Positions 1 through 11,417 of a stretch of 64,000 nucleotides of DNA are shown here, one piece after another. The position numbers and the translations under genes were made by a program. This DNA is from Echria macrotheca (lineage: Eukaryota > Ascomycota > Sordariomycetes > Sordariales > Schizotheciaceae): assembly GCA_030411725.1 (NCBI GenBank), contig MU839841.1, forward strand, positions 806,001 through 870,000. Reading direction: 5' to 3'. Position 1 is the first letter of the stretch. Each line of letters starts with the position of its first letter. The notes beneath the pieces are model-generated. The model was not told where the DNA came from, did not search any database, and was given only the letters and a program-made list of their open reading frames with translations.

Positions 1-436
1 TCAAAACCATCTTCAGAATAGTGAATTGATGGATCAAAGATCAGAGGGCCAGCTCCTTGAAGATGTGTTACCGTGCACGGTCCACCCAGGCTACTGCAGC
101 GAGATGCAACCACTCAAGCCGAGTGCTGCGGAATGCTTATCCGCCCTGCAAACGTCATTGTCCGTGGGGAACCGCTTCTCACCTTCAACTCTTCAACCTC
201 CAACTCTGCAACACAACCTCCCATCGCCGACCTTCAATCGCCGCGGCAACCTCATCGCCCCGACGATGCCCGCCGAGAAAGGCCTCAATTGATCGATAGA
301 CGGAATTAGACGGATGCAAGAAATAAACGTGTCGGCTCGTCTATAATGAATTCGACCTGCGAACGCCTAATAATCGGGAAATAAAAATAAATCGGAATCA
401 GATATCGCCGAACTCGTCAAAGGGGAGCTTCTTACC

Positions 437-3400
437 ATGGCAGATCCCGGAATAGCTTCAGCGCCGGCGGCGGGGGGATCTGGGGCGCCGCAGACCCAGC
501 AGACGAAGCGTGCTGGCCCAGCCATCCCGGTGGCGTTGAACGAAGCAGCCCTCGATTCCCCGACCTTCCGAGCGATGACAATACACTTCTCCGACCAGCT
601 CGACGCCATAGAGCGATGGCTTCATTCCTACACACAATCCACCAGCAAGGTGGTCCACGACTTCCTCGCGCTCGAGGAGACCATCAACAGCTACCTCGCC
701 AAGATGGCCGGCCCCCCGCCTCCCTCGAATCAGCAGAGCTCCTCCATGACCGTGACCCCGGCCGAAGCTGTCCTCAGCACCGAATATACCACGCCCGCCC
801 TGCGACGGACCAGCAACGGCGCCCGCGACTGGTGGGCCTCGATCATCGGCACGGTGCGACGGCTCGAGCCGCTCAGTGTCGACCCCATCAAGGCTTTCAT
901 GGCTGGTGATCTACGGACATTTCGGGATACGCGTAGGGCGCTGGCCGAATCACAAAAGACGTTTGATAGCACGCTGGCGCGCTACGTCGGGCAGAGCAAG
1001 ACAAAAGAGCCGAGCGCGCTGCGGGAGGATGCGTTTGCCGTGTACGAGACGCGGAAGGCATATCTCAAGGCTAGTCTGGACTTTTGCCAGATGGCCCCGC
1101 AGATCAGGGGAACACTGGATAAACTGCTGGTCCGGGTTTGCGCCGATGTATACCGGGAGATGGGCAAGGGCGGCGGCAAGATGGGCAGCTCCGCCGTGGC
1201 CGAGGAGCTCGAGAGGATCCGGGGCTGGTCGAGAGAGATGGAAGCCAGCGAGGGTGTCTTTAAGCGCGAGCTCCAGATCGCGCGTCGCGAGGTGGGGGAG
1301 AACGCGCTGGCTGGGTTCAAACCTTCACGAGAGCTCGAAGATTACAGCGTCTCGACGGTGCCCTTTCTCGGGTCTAGGGGGCCGGTCAGCGTCCAAAGGA
1401 AGGACCAGTCGGCTGTCATCTCGGAAAAACAGGGGTGGTTGTTCCTGAGGGTCCTGTCCGGGAAGCCGGTGCGGACGACTTGGGTCCGGCGATGGTACTA
1501 CTGCCGGGACGGCGTCTTCGGGTGGTTGGTGCAAGGTCCGCAGGGAGTCCTACAGGGCGACGAGATTGGCGTGCTTCTTTGCAGTGCGAAGCCGGCGGTG
1601 CAGGAAGAGCGGAGGTTTTGTTTTGAGGTCAAGACGAAGACACAGACGATGCTGTTGCAGGCCGAAACCCAGACACAGCTCATAGAGTGGTTAGAGGCGT
1701 TTGAGGTGGCCAAGAAGAAGGCGTTCGAAATGAGCATGGGACGGGACAGCGCTCTACTCGGCGGCTTCGACCCGGCCTTTTCCATCATGCCGCCGTCCAT
1801 TCCTGAGTTCTCAGCTAAGACGCTTGAGAATGTGGACGAGGGCGGCGGAAATATGGAAAGGACAGGGACATTACCGATTCCTGGCCAGGACAGTAATCTC
1901 AACTTAACGGCGCGGCCAAGCTTCGACATCAGCAACAATCCCCCACGACGCTCGATAACAACCTTGGGCCGGGAGGACGGCGAGAGCGGCCGGGAACATG
2001 CATCGCGCATTATGCAGCGGCTGGATCTGCATCGCAAGTCGGCGTTTGCGCCGTCGTCCGAGGGGGCTGGTTCTGCTGGTGCGACGCCTGAGAAGGGTGG
2101 AATTGCGAGCCTCATAACGGCGAGTTCGTCTTTTATTCCGTACGCCACGTCGTCTTCGCCGATTGGCAACCAACAGCCGGTGTTGCGGCTGCCGGTGACT
2201 ACGACCGCGGGCCAGCAGACCGGAAGGCTGGCCCCTACCACTTTCGCCCGTCCTCCGGTTTCAACGCCGCTCAGCAAGGCGGCCATCGCCGCGAGCGCCA
2301 TGGGAGATATCGGCCGTGGCTTGTCGAGTGCGGTGTTGGCCAACTGCTGGGGCAGCACATCGTGGGGGTCTATGTACTCACCGGTGCCGCCTGGGGCATC
2401 ACATAGCCCAAAAGAGGACACCGAGGATCCTTTTGTTTCACGAACTCCGGTTGCTGATCAGGCCACCTCCCCTGGCCTCGGTTCACACAGAAAGACAGTG
2501 AGCGTCGACACGAAACCCACACCAGCGGGCGGACAAGAGATACCACGAAGAGAGATTGTATTCCCGGCTGGGTACCCCCCGGAACTAAAGGCACAGTACG
2601 CTCAGTTTCGACTCGTTTTCCCCTCTATCGGCCCCGAGGAGAAGCCGGTGCTGGTTTTCAATGCGGCCTGGACAAGTTCGTCGCCCAGCGAGGGCAAGGA
2701 GGGACAAGGCATGGCCGGGAACGGTCGCGTCTACGTTACGCCCGATAATATGTATTTCTATGGGCACCAGCTGGGGCTCGTAGTAGCGTATTCGATCAGC
2801 CTAGATGCCGTGGCAGAGGTGACCGCCGCACCGGGCAAGGACTGCGATTTTATCTTTTTACATCTCAACCAAGACATGAACGACTCCGGATTCTCACGCA
2901 TCACTATCAAGGTCTTCCTCGAGGACTTTGCCTTGCTCCACGCGCGGCTGAATCTTTTAGTGGACGATCTCCAGGCCGAGGAACCGATGGAGATCCCCGA
3001 GATTGTGTCGGCTCTGGTGAATCTGGAGAAGGAGCAGTACGAGAAGCGCAGCCCGAGCGTCGAGAGCTGGGAAGAAGTGTCTTCAAACACGCCAATCGAC
3101 GACGGGACCGCATACGGCCGGCCGGTCGGCAAGAGAAATCCGTCGTCTGGCCGGTTCCGACATGGCCGAGGGCTGCTCAAGAAACCGATGCCCAAGTTCC
3201 AACTGCCGGCACATGCTGTCGTGTACGAACCTGAAGACATGGGCAAGCCGGTGGCCGAGAGGCATTTCGAGATCAGCGCCAAGGCGTGTTTCCACGTGCT
3301 CTTTGGCGACAAGAGCTTCATCTTTCCCAAGCTGTACTTTGAGCGGCGCGCCAAGGAGATTGCACAGGGGCCGTGGGAGCTGCAAGATCACGGACGGATG

Positions 3401-4672
3401 AAACGACACTTTACCTTCAAGGTCGATTATGTGGATATGCTGGGTCGGCCGCGACCGGGAGAGGTGACGGATACACAGACGATTGACGTGTTCAACGACC
3501 ACATTACGTATGTCGTCACGCACGTCAAGACGCCGTGGCACCTGCCGCATTCGCAGGCGTTCAAGCTCGTGACCAAGGTGGTGATCACGCACGTGGCCAA
3601 GTCCAAGTGCAAGCTGGCGCTGTACACGCGTGCCGACTGGTCGAGCAGCATGGCGCCGACGCTGGCGAAAAACATGGTGCAGCGGCAGGCGCTCGACGAC
3701 GCGGCCAACGACGCCGAGGAGCTGGCCGAGGTGGCGACGGATCAGGTGCGCAAGCTGGGGCAGCACAGCCGGACGAAGAGGGCGATCCAGGTGTACGGCG
3801 GCGTGGGGCAGCAGACGCAGGTGGTTGTGTTCTCGCCTGATCCTACCGAAGGGAAAAAGGCGGCGCAGATCCGGCCGCGCACGCTGACGGCTATGCTGTT
3901 GGAGACGGTCCGCAGCTTCGGCGAGAGCGCCATCACGTCGCTGATGATGTGGGCGTTTGCGGCGTTGAAGAAGATTTTCGGGATCGTGTCGGCGCATCGG
4001 CTGATCTTGTCGCTGCTCGTGGTCAGTTCCGTGTATAATCTGGTCGTGGTCACGCAGGGCGGCTCGACGTGGTGGGCGGAGCGCAAGGCGGCGAGGTATA
4101 TGAATCGCATCGGCGTCGGGCCGAATCTGGTCATGAGCAAGGCGATTTATCTCGTGGATCTGGACGAGGCCGCGCGCGGGACCGGGTTGGATGTGCACCA
4201 GCCTGTTCCCGGACAAAGTCGGTGCTACGATACGTTCCGTGCGCTTGTTAATGCGACGGATGTTGATGCGCCGTATCAGGACGCCGGGGCGGGCTTCGGG
4301 TCGGCTGCTAGCAAAGCGACCGCGAGGCGACTCAGGAGGACGAGGCAGAGGTTGGGGAACTATCGGCATGATTTGCTGGTTGCGATGAGGGTCGTGAATG
4401 GGATCGAGAGGGAGATGGTGCAGAGCGAGTGGGAGAACTGGCTGGCTGATGAGAATGGGCGGTGTGAGGTTGTGGGTGGGTTGTTGAGGGATCAGAATCA
4501 GAATCAGGGGGACAGGAAGCAGAAGGATAGGGATGAGAGGCAGAAGAGGCTGGGGTTGAAGGAGGAGGAGAGGGAGAGGTTGAGGGGGTGGTATGACGAG
4601 TATTGTGGGAGTTGTGAGGCGGATTGGAAGGCTCTGGGGGCTTCCGGTGGGGGGCGGTCGTTGGCTTTGTGA
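437..4672 (+). CDS. SIP3: Sip3/Lam1-type BAR-PH-VASt sterol-transfer protein
   Basis: Single-exon gene of 1411 residues. Sip3/Lam1 proteins sit at ER-plasma membrane contacts and help move sterols between the two membranes. The domain order seen is a BAR-like helical region (about residues 40-290), a PH domain (about 329-432, starting EKQGWLFLRVLSGKP with the RRWYYC strand), a GRAM-like stretch (about 718-790), and a VASt sterol-binding domain (about 923-1098, starting AVVYEPEDMGKPVAERHFEIS and including DVFNDHITYVVTHVKTPWHLP). A hydrophobic anchor follows at about 1185-1205 (LILSLLVVSSVYNLVVV). The linker at 440-715 is low-complexity and Ser/Pro-rich. The start ATG lies in TACCATGGC, a good fungal context. 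Length and order match filamentous-fungal Sip3 homologues. The family call is firm, but the exact yeast orthologue (Lam1 or Lam3) is not settled. Confidence 0.9.
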   Translation: MADPGIASAPAAGGSGAPQTQQTKRAGPAIPVALNEAALDSPTFRAMTIHFSDQLDAIERWLHSYTQSTSKVVHDFLALEETINSYLAKMAGPPPPSNQQSSSMTVTPAEAVLSTEYTTPALRRTSNGARDWWASIIGTVRRLEPLSVDPIKAFMAGDLRTFRDTRRALAESQKTFDSTLARYVGQSKTKEPSALREDAFAVYETRKAYLKASLDFCQMAPQIRGTLDKLLVRVCADVYREMGKGGGKMGSSAVAEELERIRGWSREMEASEGVFKRELQIARREVGENALAGFKPSRELEDYSVSTVPFLGSRGPVSVQRKDQSAVISEKQGWLFLRVLSGKPVRTTWVRRWYYCRDGVFGWLVQGPQGVLQGDEIGVLLCSAKPAVQEERRFCFEVKTKTQTMLLQAETQTQLIEWLEAFEVAKKKAFEMSMGRDSALLGGFDPAFSIMPPSIPEFSAKTLENVDEGGGNMERTGTLPIPGQDSNLNLTARPSFDISNNPPRRSITTLGREDGESGREHASRIMQRLDLHRKSAFAPSSEGAGSAGATPEKGGIASLITASSSFIPYATSSSPIGNQQPVLRLPVTTTAGQQTGRLAPTTFARPPVSTPLSKAAIAASAMGDIGRGLSSAVLANCWGSTSWGSMYSPVPPGASHSPKEDTEDPFVSRTPVADQATSPGLGSHRKTVSVDTKPTPAGGQEIPRREIVFPAGYPPELKAQYAQFRLVFPSIGPEEKPVLVFNAAWTSSSPSEGKEGQGMAGNGRVYVTPDNMYFYGHQLGLVVAYSISLDAVAEVTAAPGKDCDFIFLHLNQDMNDSGFSRITIKVFLEDFALLHARLNLLVDDLQAEEPMEIPEIVSALVNLEKEQYEKRSPSVESWEEVSSNTPIDDGTAYGRPVGKRNPSSGRFRHGRGLLKKPMPKFQLPAHAVVYEPEDMGKPVAERHFEISAKACFHVLFGDKSFIFPKLYFERRAKEIAQGPWELQDHGRMKRHFTFKVDYVDMLGRPRPGEVTDTQTIDVFNDHITYVVTHVKTPWHLPHSQAFKLVTKVVITHVAKSKCKLALYTRADWSSSMAPTLAKNMVQRQALDDAANDAEELAEVATDQVRKLGQHSRTKRAIQVYGGVGQQTQVVVFSPDPTEGKKAAQIRPRTLTAMLLETVRSFGESAITSLMMWAFAALKKIFGIVSAHRLILSLLVVSSVYNLVVVTQGGSTWWAERKAARYMNRIGVGPNLVMSKAIYLVDLDEAARGTGLDVHQPVPGQSRCYDTFRALVNATDVDAPYQDAGAGFGSAASKATARRLRRTRQRLGNYRHDLLVAMRVVNGIEREMVQSEWENWLADENGRCEVVGGLLRDQNQNQGDRKQKDRDERQKRLGLKEEERERLRGWYDEYCGSCEADWKALGASGGGRSLAL

Positions 4673-4855
4673 TGATACCCTCTAGTTTGTTTTGAGGTGG
4701 GTTTGTATGGACGGATATGATAGGTGTAGCGTAGGTAATTGGGAATATAATATGTATATGGAGTTGGTTGTAAGATGAGATTCTACGTGAGGCTTGTTTA
4801 CTTGAGGAGGGGGCGTAGTTGCTAAGCGCTTGTGACTTGGGTTGATGTGATGAGC

Positions 4856-5013
4856 AGAGAGAGAGAGAGGCTCACTAGAAGATTCTGTTCGAGGAATAGG
4901 GGCTGTGAGATGCGAGATGTGAGATGCGAGATGTGAAATGTGAAATGTGAAATGTAAGGGGTCGAGGATGAGGAAAGACGACAGGCATCGAAAGCACTCT
5001 CTCTCTCTCTCTC
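4856..5013. repeat. GA run, ATGYGAGATG array and CT run
   Basis: A GA dinucleotide run (4856-4870) and a CT run (4996-5013) lie about 125 bp apart, in opposite purine/pyrimidine orientation, and could pair as an imperfect inverted repeat. Between them, at about 4905-4957, is an array of roughly ten-base units alternating GAGATGCGAGATGT with GTGAAAT variants. Confidence 0.8.
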
Positions 5014-5157
5014 CAGACAAACAAGGAATATTTCAACATTTCAAGTTTAGCTGTGGTGAAATGCAGGGAAACGATTGAGCATGATATATACTCAGAAAGC
5101 GAGCCATTGGTGCGCGGCGGTTTGATAGCAAATGGATACCTTACCATGGGAGATGAG

Positions 5158-5430
5158 ATCGGATACGGTGGGATACGATGGGATTTGATACTATGGGATA
5201 TTATTGGAATATTATGAAATATTATGGGACGAGATGGGATGGGATGGGATGGATAGGATATGATGGGGATAAGATGGGATTAAATAGCATGGATGAAGAT
5301 AAAATGGGATGGGATACAATGAATACGATGGGCTACGATGGGGCTGAGATGGGGTGGGATGGGCTGAGATAGGATGGGATGGGATGAATATGAGATGGGA
5401 TGAAAATAGGATGTGATAGGTGGGATGGAA
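5158..5430. repeat. Degenerate GGGAT/GGGATA minisatellite
   Basis: About 270 bp built from degenerate copies of GGGAT, GGGATA and ATGGGAT, with interspersed GATAAGAT variants. It is long and impure, unlike the cleaner CCCAT array near 40.2 kb, which uses the same pentamer on the other strand. The open frames across it are a by-product of the repeat. Confidence 0.85.
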
Positions 5431-5758
5431 TGGAAAGCAACTTGAATATTTCATGTGTTTCAATGAAATTGAGTTTCTGTTGGGAAGATATACCCGTTTG
5501 ATCTGGGAGGAAGATTACTTTGCATAGAAAAATAGAGGAAAGTATATATATTCCCCTTGGATTCGCATGGATCTTTAACAGGCGGGCTGAATAAGTACTA
5601 AGTATAAGGGTATTTATTGTCTTTTTGCGAAGAAGAAAATGGTTAGTTTGTTTGTTTGGGGGGAGGAAGAGAAGGGGAAAGGAAAGGAGGGAAGGAAAGC
5701 AGGGAAGGAAAGGAAGAGAAATATCATGGGGCAAAGTGAGAAAGACAACTCTGCATAC

Positions 5759-5774
5759 GTAGGTAGGTAGGTAC
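5759..5774. repeat. (GTAG)n tetranucleotide run
   Basis: Four consecutive GTAG units followed by TACC. Similar runs recur at 30481-30494 and 41661-41674, with weaker ones near 11797 and 58190. Confidence 0.7.
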
Positions 5775-6170
5775 CCACAGAGTATATTTAACAGAAACTA
5801 TCTATCTAATCATCCCGATGTTTGTATTTTTCCCGATGATTCATAAAGCTTATGACGAAGAGTCTCATGTAAAACGCGTGGTGAGCTTAGGTCTATCATC
5901 AATAAAAAGCTTCAGAAGTCATTAGTTCATCAGAGCTCTATCTGTGTCATCAGCTTCATCCCGGTCTCAGTAACCATCCAGCCTTCCTCTAACCATAACC
6001 TTTCCTTACCTCGATCATTGACACATCCATCATACATTGTATAATCCTCCTAGCACCACCAAACACACCCCCATCATAATCGTCATCGTCCTGAGAAATC
6101 CATAGTCATCCATACCCCAATCCCAAATATCAAAACACTTATTCCGGCTCAAAACAAAAGAAGAAAAAGA

Positions 6171-8508
6171 CTAAGCAAGCACCAACCTTCCCCCCTCAAA
6201 CTTGACAGGCACTTTCTTCGCCCGCTCCTGCAGCCCCTTCTCACCCACACCCACCCCGTCCACAGATCCAATCGCAACCCTCAACTCATCCGTCGACGCC
6301 AGCAGCGTAGCAAGCTCCGAGCTCTTGAAAACAGGCGTGCGTAGTTTCGCAGTCCGGTAGATGGTCCACGCAAGAAAGAAATACGCCAGCAAAATCTGCA
6401 CAGCAAGGAACGCAGCCCACCCCCAGCGGATGGACACGTACGTCTCGTTCGCCAGTGCAACCCCTTCATGCTGTGCATTCGACAGGGAACCTGTTCGTAG
6501 ACTTGGCAATGGTTAGTCTCGGTACAGTCATAAGCGGAAAAGAACGTACGCATTCGACATGGCCACGGCCATGCCGTCAAAATACACACCTAGCCTCTGC
6601 AACTGCTCCGACGGGTCTTTCAGATGATAGGTCAACCCATACACGGCCAGCTTCAGCGGGAAATAATTCTGCTTGGTGTAGTAGGCCATGTTATTCTCGA
6701 TGCCGTCGGCGACAAACGAGCTCGACATGTCAAAGTAGGTGTTGTACGTAAACATGTTGCTCGACAGCCGCGAGAAGCCGTACTTGGGCTGCTGGCTTGC
6801 GGGCGCCTCCGGGTCCGCTAGATACACCACACCGCCTAATTTATCGAGATACCCGCAGCTGGTCGCGCTGAGGTCGCGCGCTGTAAAGTTGCACTGCGCA
6901 TTATACAGCGACTGGTCATTGCCGTCGACGTCGAGCAGCGCGCTGGACGACGCCGTCACAACCGTGGTCGAGTTGCCCGCCACCACTGTCGTCTCGTACG
7001 TGTTGACGCACGCATGGTACAACACCTCAACGGCCCGGAATGCCCACGGCTCCGGGTTGCTCGCCCGGTCGAAGCCCGGGTACGACACGTTGCCGGCGTT
7101 GGGATAGATGGCAAACATGTGCGCCAAAGCCGTCAGACGGTCGACCGGATCATCGGCAAAGGCGAGGCTGACGTCGTTGCCAATCAGCAGCATGGCGTAC
7201 GAGAGGGGCGTCACGAAGCTGATGCCGTTCGGGAGCGTCGCGTTCCACGCCGTCGTGCCGTTGCCGTCGCCGACGGCTGACATCGAGGCCTCGCCGTTGG
7301 TCCAGTCAGCCGACGTTGAATTCTTGATCTCCGCCACCGTCAGACGGTCCGACACGTCCTTAATCTTCATGCACACGGCGAGGGACGTGTAAGGGGTGAA
7401 GGTGCAGTTGGACGTCCCGCACGTTGCCTCCACCGGCATGACGGGGTTGGCTACCGTGTTGCTCGTCCCCAAAAAGGTCGCCCGCATGATATCTCCGAGT
7501 GCTGTGGGGTTATTCTCGGTGTACGATGCCGTCAAAGGAACATGGGCCTCGGCCTTGACGGGGGCAGGGCGCTCGGGGTATGCGATCATGTTTTGCATGA
7601 CGGGCGACGTGAAGATGCTGACGATGGAAAGAAAGGCCGTCATGCTCACGAAATGTCGCCACTTGAAGACGCCCAGAAGCCTGCAGGATCCCCAGGTGCC
7701 ACGGCTCGCGCTGTCAAGAAGCTCGAAGTCGGACAGCGTGCCTTGTCGACGTTTTGGACCACCTGGCGTAAGGAGATTCCATTTCCATTGGCTCAGCGCC
7801 TCGCTGATGGGTGTCATGAAGGCTGCCTTGGTGAAGGTCGTGAAGAAGGCAAGGAATGTATTGAGCGTGATGTTCATAGGAAGTTTTGGCAGCGAACGGC
7901 CGTTATAGGCCCCGAGAACCGCGATGATGACTGGCAAGTTAGCTGTGAACCAAGCTTGTCAATGTCAACTTACTGATGAACGAGCAGAGACTGACGACGA
8001 AAAACAGTATCTCAACCAGCCACTGTCTCCAGATAGGTCTGCGGTCCTGGGCCGGCAGGTTTGTTGTCTGGTCCGAGCCCGTCTTGAAGCTCCAGGCTGA
8101 GGTCGAAACATTGCCGAGCTTGTGCTCAGTTGGAGACAGGGTGGTCTGGTGTGTGAGGTTGGGCCCAATGTGGTCGACTCCCGCGTTGTTGACAATGGGG
8201 GACAGCCTCTCCTGAGGGGAATAGGCTCCATCCCGTGGAGAAGCCGGGGAAACTGCCCGATATTCTGACGTCTGGCCCGGGATCGTGGTATACGCCTGCT
8301 GGGAGGTTGGCGTACCACTGAGAGACTCGATCGACAGATCCGACGGCCGAGATCTCATGGGTGATCTCGGCGATAGTGGGAACGCCGCTGGATTCTCTCT
8401 CGACGGGGTCTGCATCCGTCCGACATGGTCACCTACCGGAGTGGGAGTTCGTGGAGCAGTGAACGCCGGTTGGGGGGACGTAGAAAGGTAAGGCGATGTT
8501 CGATCCAT
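6171..8508 (-). CDS. DUF3176 family multi-pass membrane protein
   Basis: Three exons read on the minus strand: 8508-7974, 7930-6550 and 6501-6171. The first intron (7931-7973, GTAAGT...CAG) is 43 nt. The second (6502-6549, GTACGT...AAG, with GACTAACC branch site) is 48 nt. Both joins keep frame. The N-terminal 150 residues are Ser/Pro-rich and probably cytosolic. Then come hydrophobic segments WLVEILFFVVSLCSFI plus VIIAVLGAYNG, and TLNTFLAFFTTFTKAAFM, which with the following ISEALSQWKWNLL is characteristic of the DUF3176 family. There is a further segment near LSIVSIFTSPVMQNMI, a large Cys- and Asn-rich likely extracellular domain, and a final segment WGWAAFLAVQILLAYFFLAWTIY. The function of this fungal family is unknown. 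A 31-nt first intron ending at 7943 is also in frame but short. Confidence 0.82.
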
Positions 8509-10397
8509 GGTGAATTCTAATGTGAATGTCTGATGTCGTCCATGCCCCAGTCATGGTGATGCCGGTAGAGTTATATATCTGTCATGCTGACAGGAGAAGG
8601 TATACTGGCCTCCGAGTGTTACAGCCAGGAATGGGATAGTTCTTGGCAAGCATAACCGTAGAAAGGGCGACCCGGCAGCTGAAGGCGCTTAATAACACCG
8701 AGGGGGCCATTTTCAGCCCTGCGCCCCGTTGCTCTTCGCTGCCAGCCCCCGACAGTTTGGACATTGGTCTGTTAGACGCGACGCACGTCAATGCGCTGCT
8801 GTTTCATGGAGACAGAGGTAACATGTGGCCTATTCCGGACGCTCGTAAGATGGTGAGCCAGTCACGTCCGTGTTCGCCCTGGAAGCGTTAGCAAAGGTGC
8901 TATGCAGTGGAACCAAGAATGGCCATGGACGGCACCTGAGGCGCAGTCGGGATGCGTCCCCCACGCTGAGTGGTTGCTGCTACGCTCGATCGACAAGTCC
9001 GGCTTTGAGCCGGCCTCGCCCTACGAGCGGCTGCTGATCCCCACGGTCACCCGGGTGGCAGATACATTTAGATTTTTTTTGGGTTCTTACCTTTCCGGAT
9101 GAGATGAATCCCGCGTCTGGTTGCCATCTTTGCGCCATATACACCATATATTGACATCTTGTGCTCGATCAAGATTAGATGTTGCGAAGAACTCTTGCTT
9201 GCCATCCGTTTACCTAGTTACAACCGTCGGGTGAATAATGCCCGACTACAAGTGTATGCATTGCTAGCTTGTAGACACTGTAGCACACTCGGGTGAACCT
9301 AGACCGAAGTCGAAGCATCCAACTGGGGGCCGATATATCTGGCCTGCTAGCAGACATCTTCGCCCCTTAGAGTCGGATCGATTCGGGCAGCGATACCGGT
9401 TAGCTGGGCGAGGAGGGGGTGACCATGAGTAAGCCGCTGCGGTTTGGTAGCAAGTAAGCACAGAGATCGCATCGTAGTGGCGAGTCTTGGCGAGTCTTGG
9501 CGACGAACTACTGAACCGCGGTGCGAGCATATATTCTAGCGGCATTTTGATGTTGAAAGATTTAAGGTTTTGGTGGTGAGGCTGAATGCAGGTATGCGGC
9601 GGTTGGGGGCTGGAAGCGTCGGTATGCGTTCGGTTCGTTCATAGCTTCTTGAAACGTCCCCCAAATGCGGGTCATGGTCCACCCCGTGACCCCCAAAGAA
9701 AAAAATGGGAGCAAAATCGACTGATATGCGAGCTTGATCTTGGGGGAGAGGCGTTGGATGGTATCACAGAGCTGAGTGCTGTCGAGAGTCCGTGATTCGC
9801 CAGCAGCATGAGTCTTGAGTCTAGACCACTGCCTTCCCACAAGTTGTGGACCTTGCTTGAGTACAATCCGAGAAAATGGGTATAGCTAGCGAGTTGTCTC
9901 ACTAAGACGCTGCATTAGGGACTCCGGCTTGTGATGTGGCGCTCGGATGGTGACCGAATGAAAGGAGAAGAACCATTGCTGGCGAAGCAACAGCAGATGA
10001 TTTGCCTTCGTACTCTTAGGGGGCCAAGCCTTTAAAATTTAAGCTGAAAAGCGAGGCGAGAAACAACGAGAGAGTGAGTGCTTCAAACGAGGAAGGAAGC
10101 AGAGCAAAAACCGGTGAGGGGGTTCTTGGTCAAGAGTTCCGATGGCGTTAGTTGCTCCTGGCATGCATACGGATAGAGCCATCCTCGCACCTGCCGTATC
10201 GGACAATGACCTGGTGTCAAGATTTTACGTGGAGTGGGGAGGATGATGAACGGTTCTAGGACTTCCAGATTTTCGGGCAGTCAGACAGATACGTGGTGAA
10301 AAAGGAGAAGATAAAGTTATTAGCACAACTTGCAGCGTGATGGTCGTTAAAGATTTTGAGATCATCATTTGTATCAGGTGAACCCCGTATGCTACGG
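8509..10397. other. 1.9-kb gap without a recognised gene
   Basis: It lies between the start of the DUF3176 gene and the 3' end of the MBL-fold hydrolase gene. Open frames of 60-95 codons occur on both strands, but none resembles a known family or shows a splice-supported extension. The part next to 8508 is expected to hold the DUF3176 promoter. Confidence 0.55.
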
Positions 10398-11417
10398 TCA
10401 ACCATCATCCCCCTCTCCATCCGCCCAAACCACGACATTCCCCGGCGGATCTCTCATCTCCTTGAAGAACCGCCGAATCTCGTCCTCGCTGTACCTCAGA
10501 CTAAAATGCATCAGCACAAACGTAGTCCTCGGCCACCTCCGCACCACCCTCTCCAAATCCCCCCAGCACGTATGCTTCGTCTTGGCCGCCTGCGCCCGGT
10601 GCTCCTCATACAGAAAACTGCACTCGGTAATGACGACCGGTATCCCGTTCCTCAACCACGCGGGCTCCGCCTCCAACGGCGCCGTCGTCGTGTCTCCCAG
10701 GAACGCAAAGATCGGAACCGTCACGTCCGCGGTAATCACAACCCCCTGCTTCTCCCGCAAGTCCCTGAGCTCCGCGCCCGAGAGCGCAGCATACTCGGGC
10801 TTCAGTTTTGGTGTCGTCTGCCGGAAGACATAGCCCAGACACGGAACCGTATGGTCACAGGCGAACGCGAGCGCCGTGATGTTCTTGATCCGTCTGAGGG
10901 GGACTACGTCACCTGGTTTTATGCCGTGCGTGACATGCGTATCTAGAATACCGCCACCGCCACGAGCACTTCCAGAGGCGGCGATACTGCTACTGCTGCT
11001 TCCCCCGCCATCATCGGTGTCTTCTCCGTTGTCGACCTCGTCAAAGTTTTCTCGCGACACCAGGCCGCCGAGGTTGAGCATGGTGCGCGCGTGGCAGAAG
11101 TCGTTGAACACGGACACCATCTCGGCCGGACAAAAGACGTCGGGCGGGTCATCGCGCTTCCCGAAGGCCGGCGCGAGCAGGGTGTGGTCCGAGTGGCCGT
11201 GGGTGAGGAAGATGTGTTTTGGTCGGAGCTTGTTGACGCACAGCCCAGCGTCCAGGAGCAGGTTGAGCTGGGGGATGATGAAGGACGTGTGCCAGGCGGC
11301 GCGGGAGCGGCCGGTTAGGATGTAGTTGTGGTAGGGCTTGGGGAACTTCCATTCTAGAATGTCGGACCGGCGGGACTGGGGGAGGGGGTTGGCGAAGGCT
11401 ATTGACGGTGGGGCCAT
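10398..11417 (-). CDS. Metallo-beta-lactamase-fold hydrolase, tRNase Z-like
   Basis: Intronless gene of 339 residues. The metal-binding HxHxDH motif is seen as THGHSDH at residues 72-78, after the beta-strands NLLLDAG and KHIFLTH. Downstream come a second conserved histidine in CDHTVPCLGYVF, the acidic strand FAFLGDT, and FVLMHFSLRYS near the C-terminus. This arrangement is that of the ribonuclease Z branch of the metallo-beta-lactamase superfamily, which binds two zinc ions. The protein is about the length of short-form tRNase Z, but the classical flexible arm is not obvious, so a substrate other than pre-tRNA is possible. Residues about 140-155 are a Gly/Ser-rich insert. It is divergently arranged with DNA ligase IV. 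The family call is firm and the substrate is inferred. Confidence 0.8.
   Translation of the reverse strand: MAPPSIAFANPLPQSRRSDILEWKFPKPYHNYILTGRSRAAWHTSFIIPQLNLLLDAGLCVNKLRPKHIFLTHGHSDHTLLAPAFGKRDDPPDVFCPAEMVSVFNDFCHARTMLNLGGLVSRENFDEVDNGEDTDDGGGSSSSSIAASGSARGGGGILDTHVTHGIKPGDVVPLRRIKNITALAFACDHTVPCLGYVFRQTTPKLKPEYAALSGAELRDLREKQGVVITADVTVPIFAFLGDTTTAPLEAEPAWLRNGIPVVITECSFLYEEHRAQAAKTKHTCWGDLERVVRRWPRTTFVLMHFSLRYSEDEIRRFFKEMRDPPGNVVVWADGEGDDG

Larger units (their letters stand above)
4673..6170. other. Intergenic region with simple repeats, no gene seen
   Basis: This stretch separates the Sip3-like gene from the 3' end of the DUF3176 gene. It holds GA and CT runs, a short array of GAGATG-type units, a GGGAT minisatellite and a GTAG tetranucleotide run. 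Open frames here are repeat-derived. Both flanking genes end or start outside it, so it probably contains the two 3' UTRs. Confidence 0.7.

Noticed and set aside
3083..4369. 428-codon open frame on the minus strand
   Set aside because: It lies wholly inside the Sip3-like gene and is Arg/His/Pro-rich, typical of an antisense shadow in GC-rich coding DNA.
7943..7973. 31-nt alternative first intron in the DUF3176 gene
   Set aside because: In frame, but shorter than any other intron here; the 43-nt version ending at 7931 is preferred.
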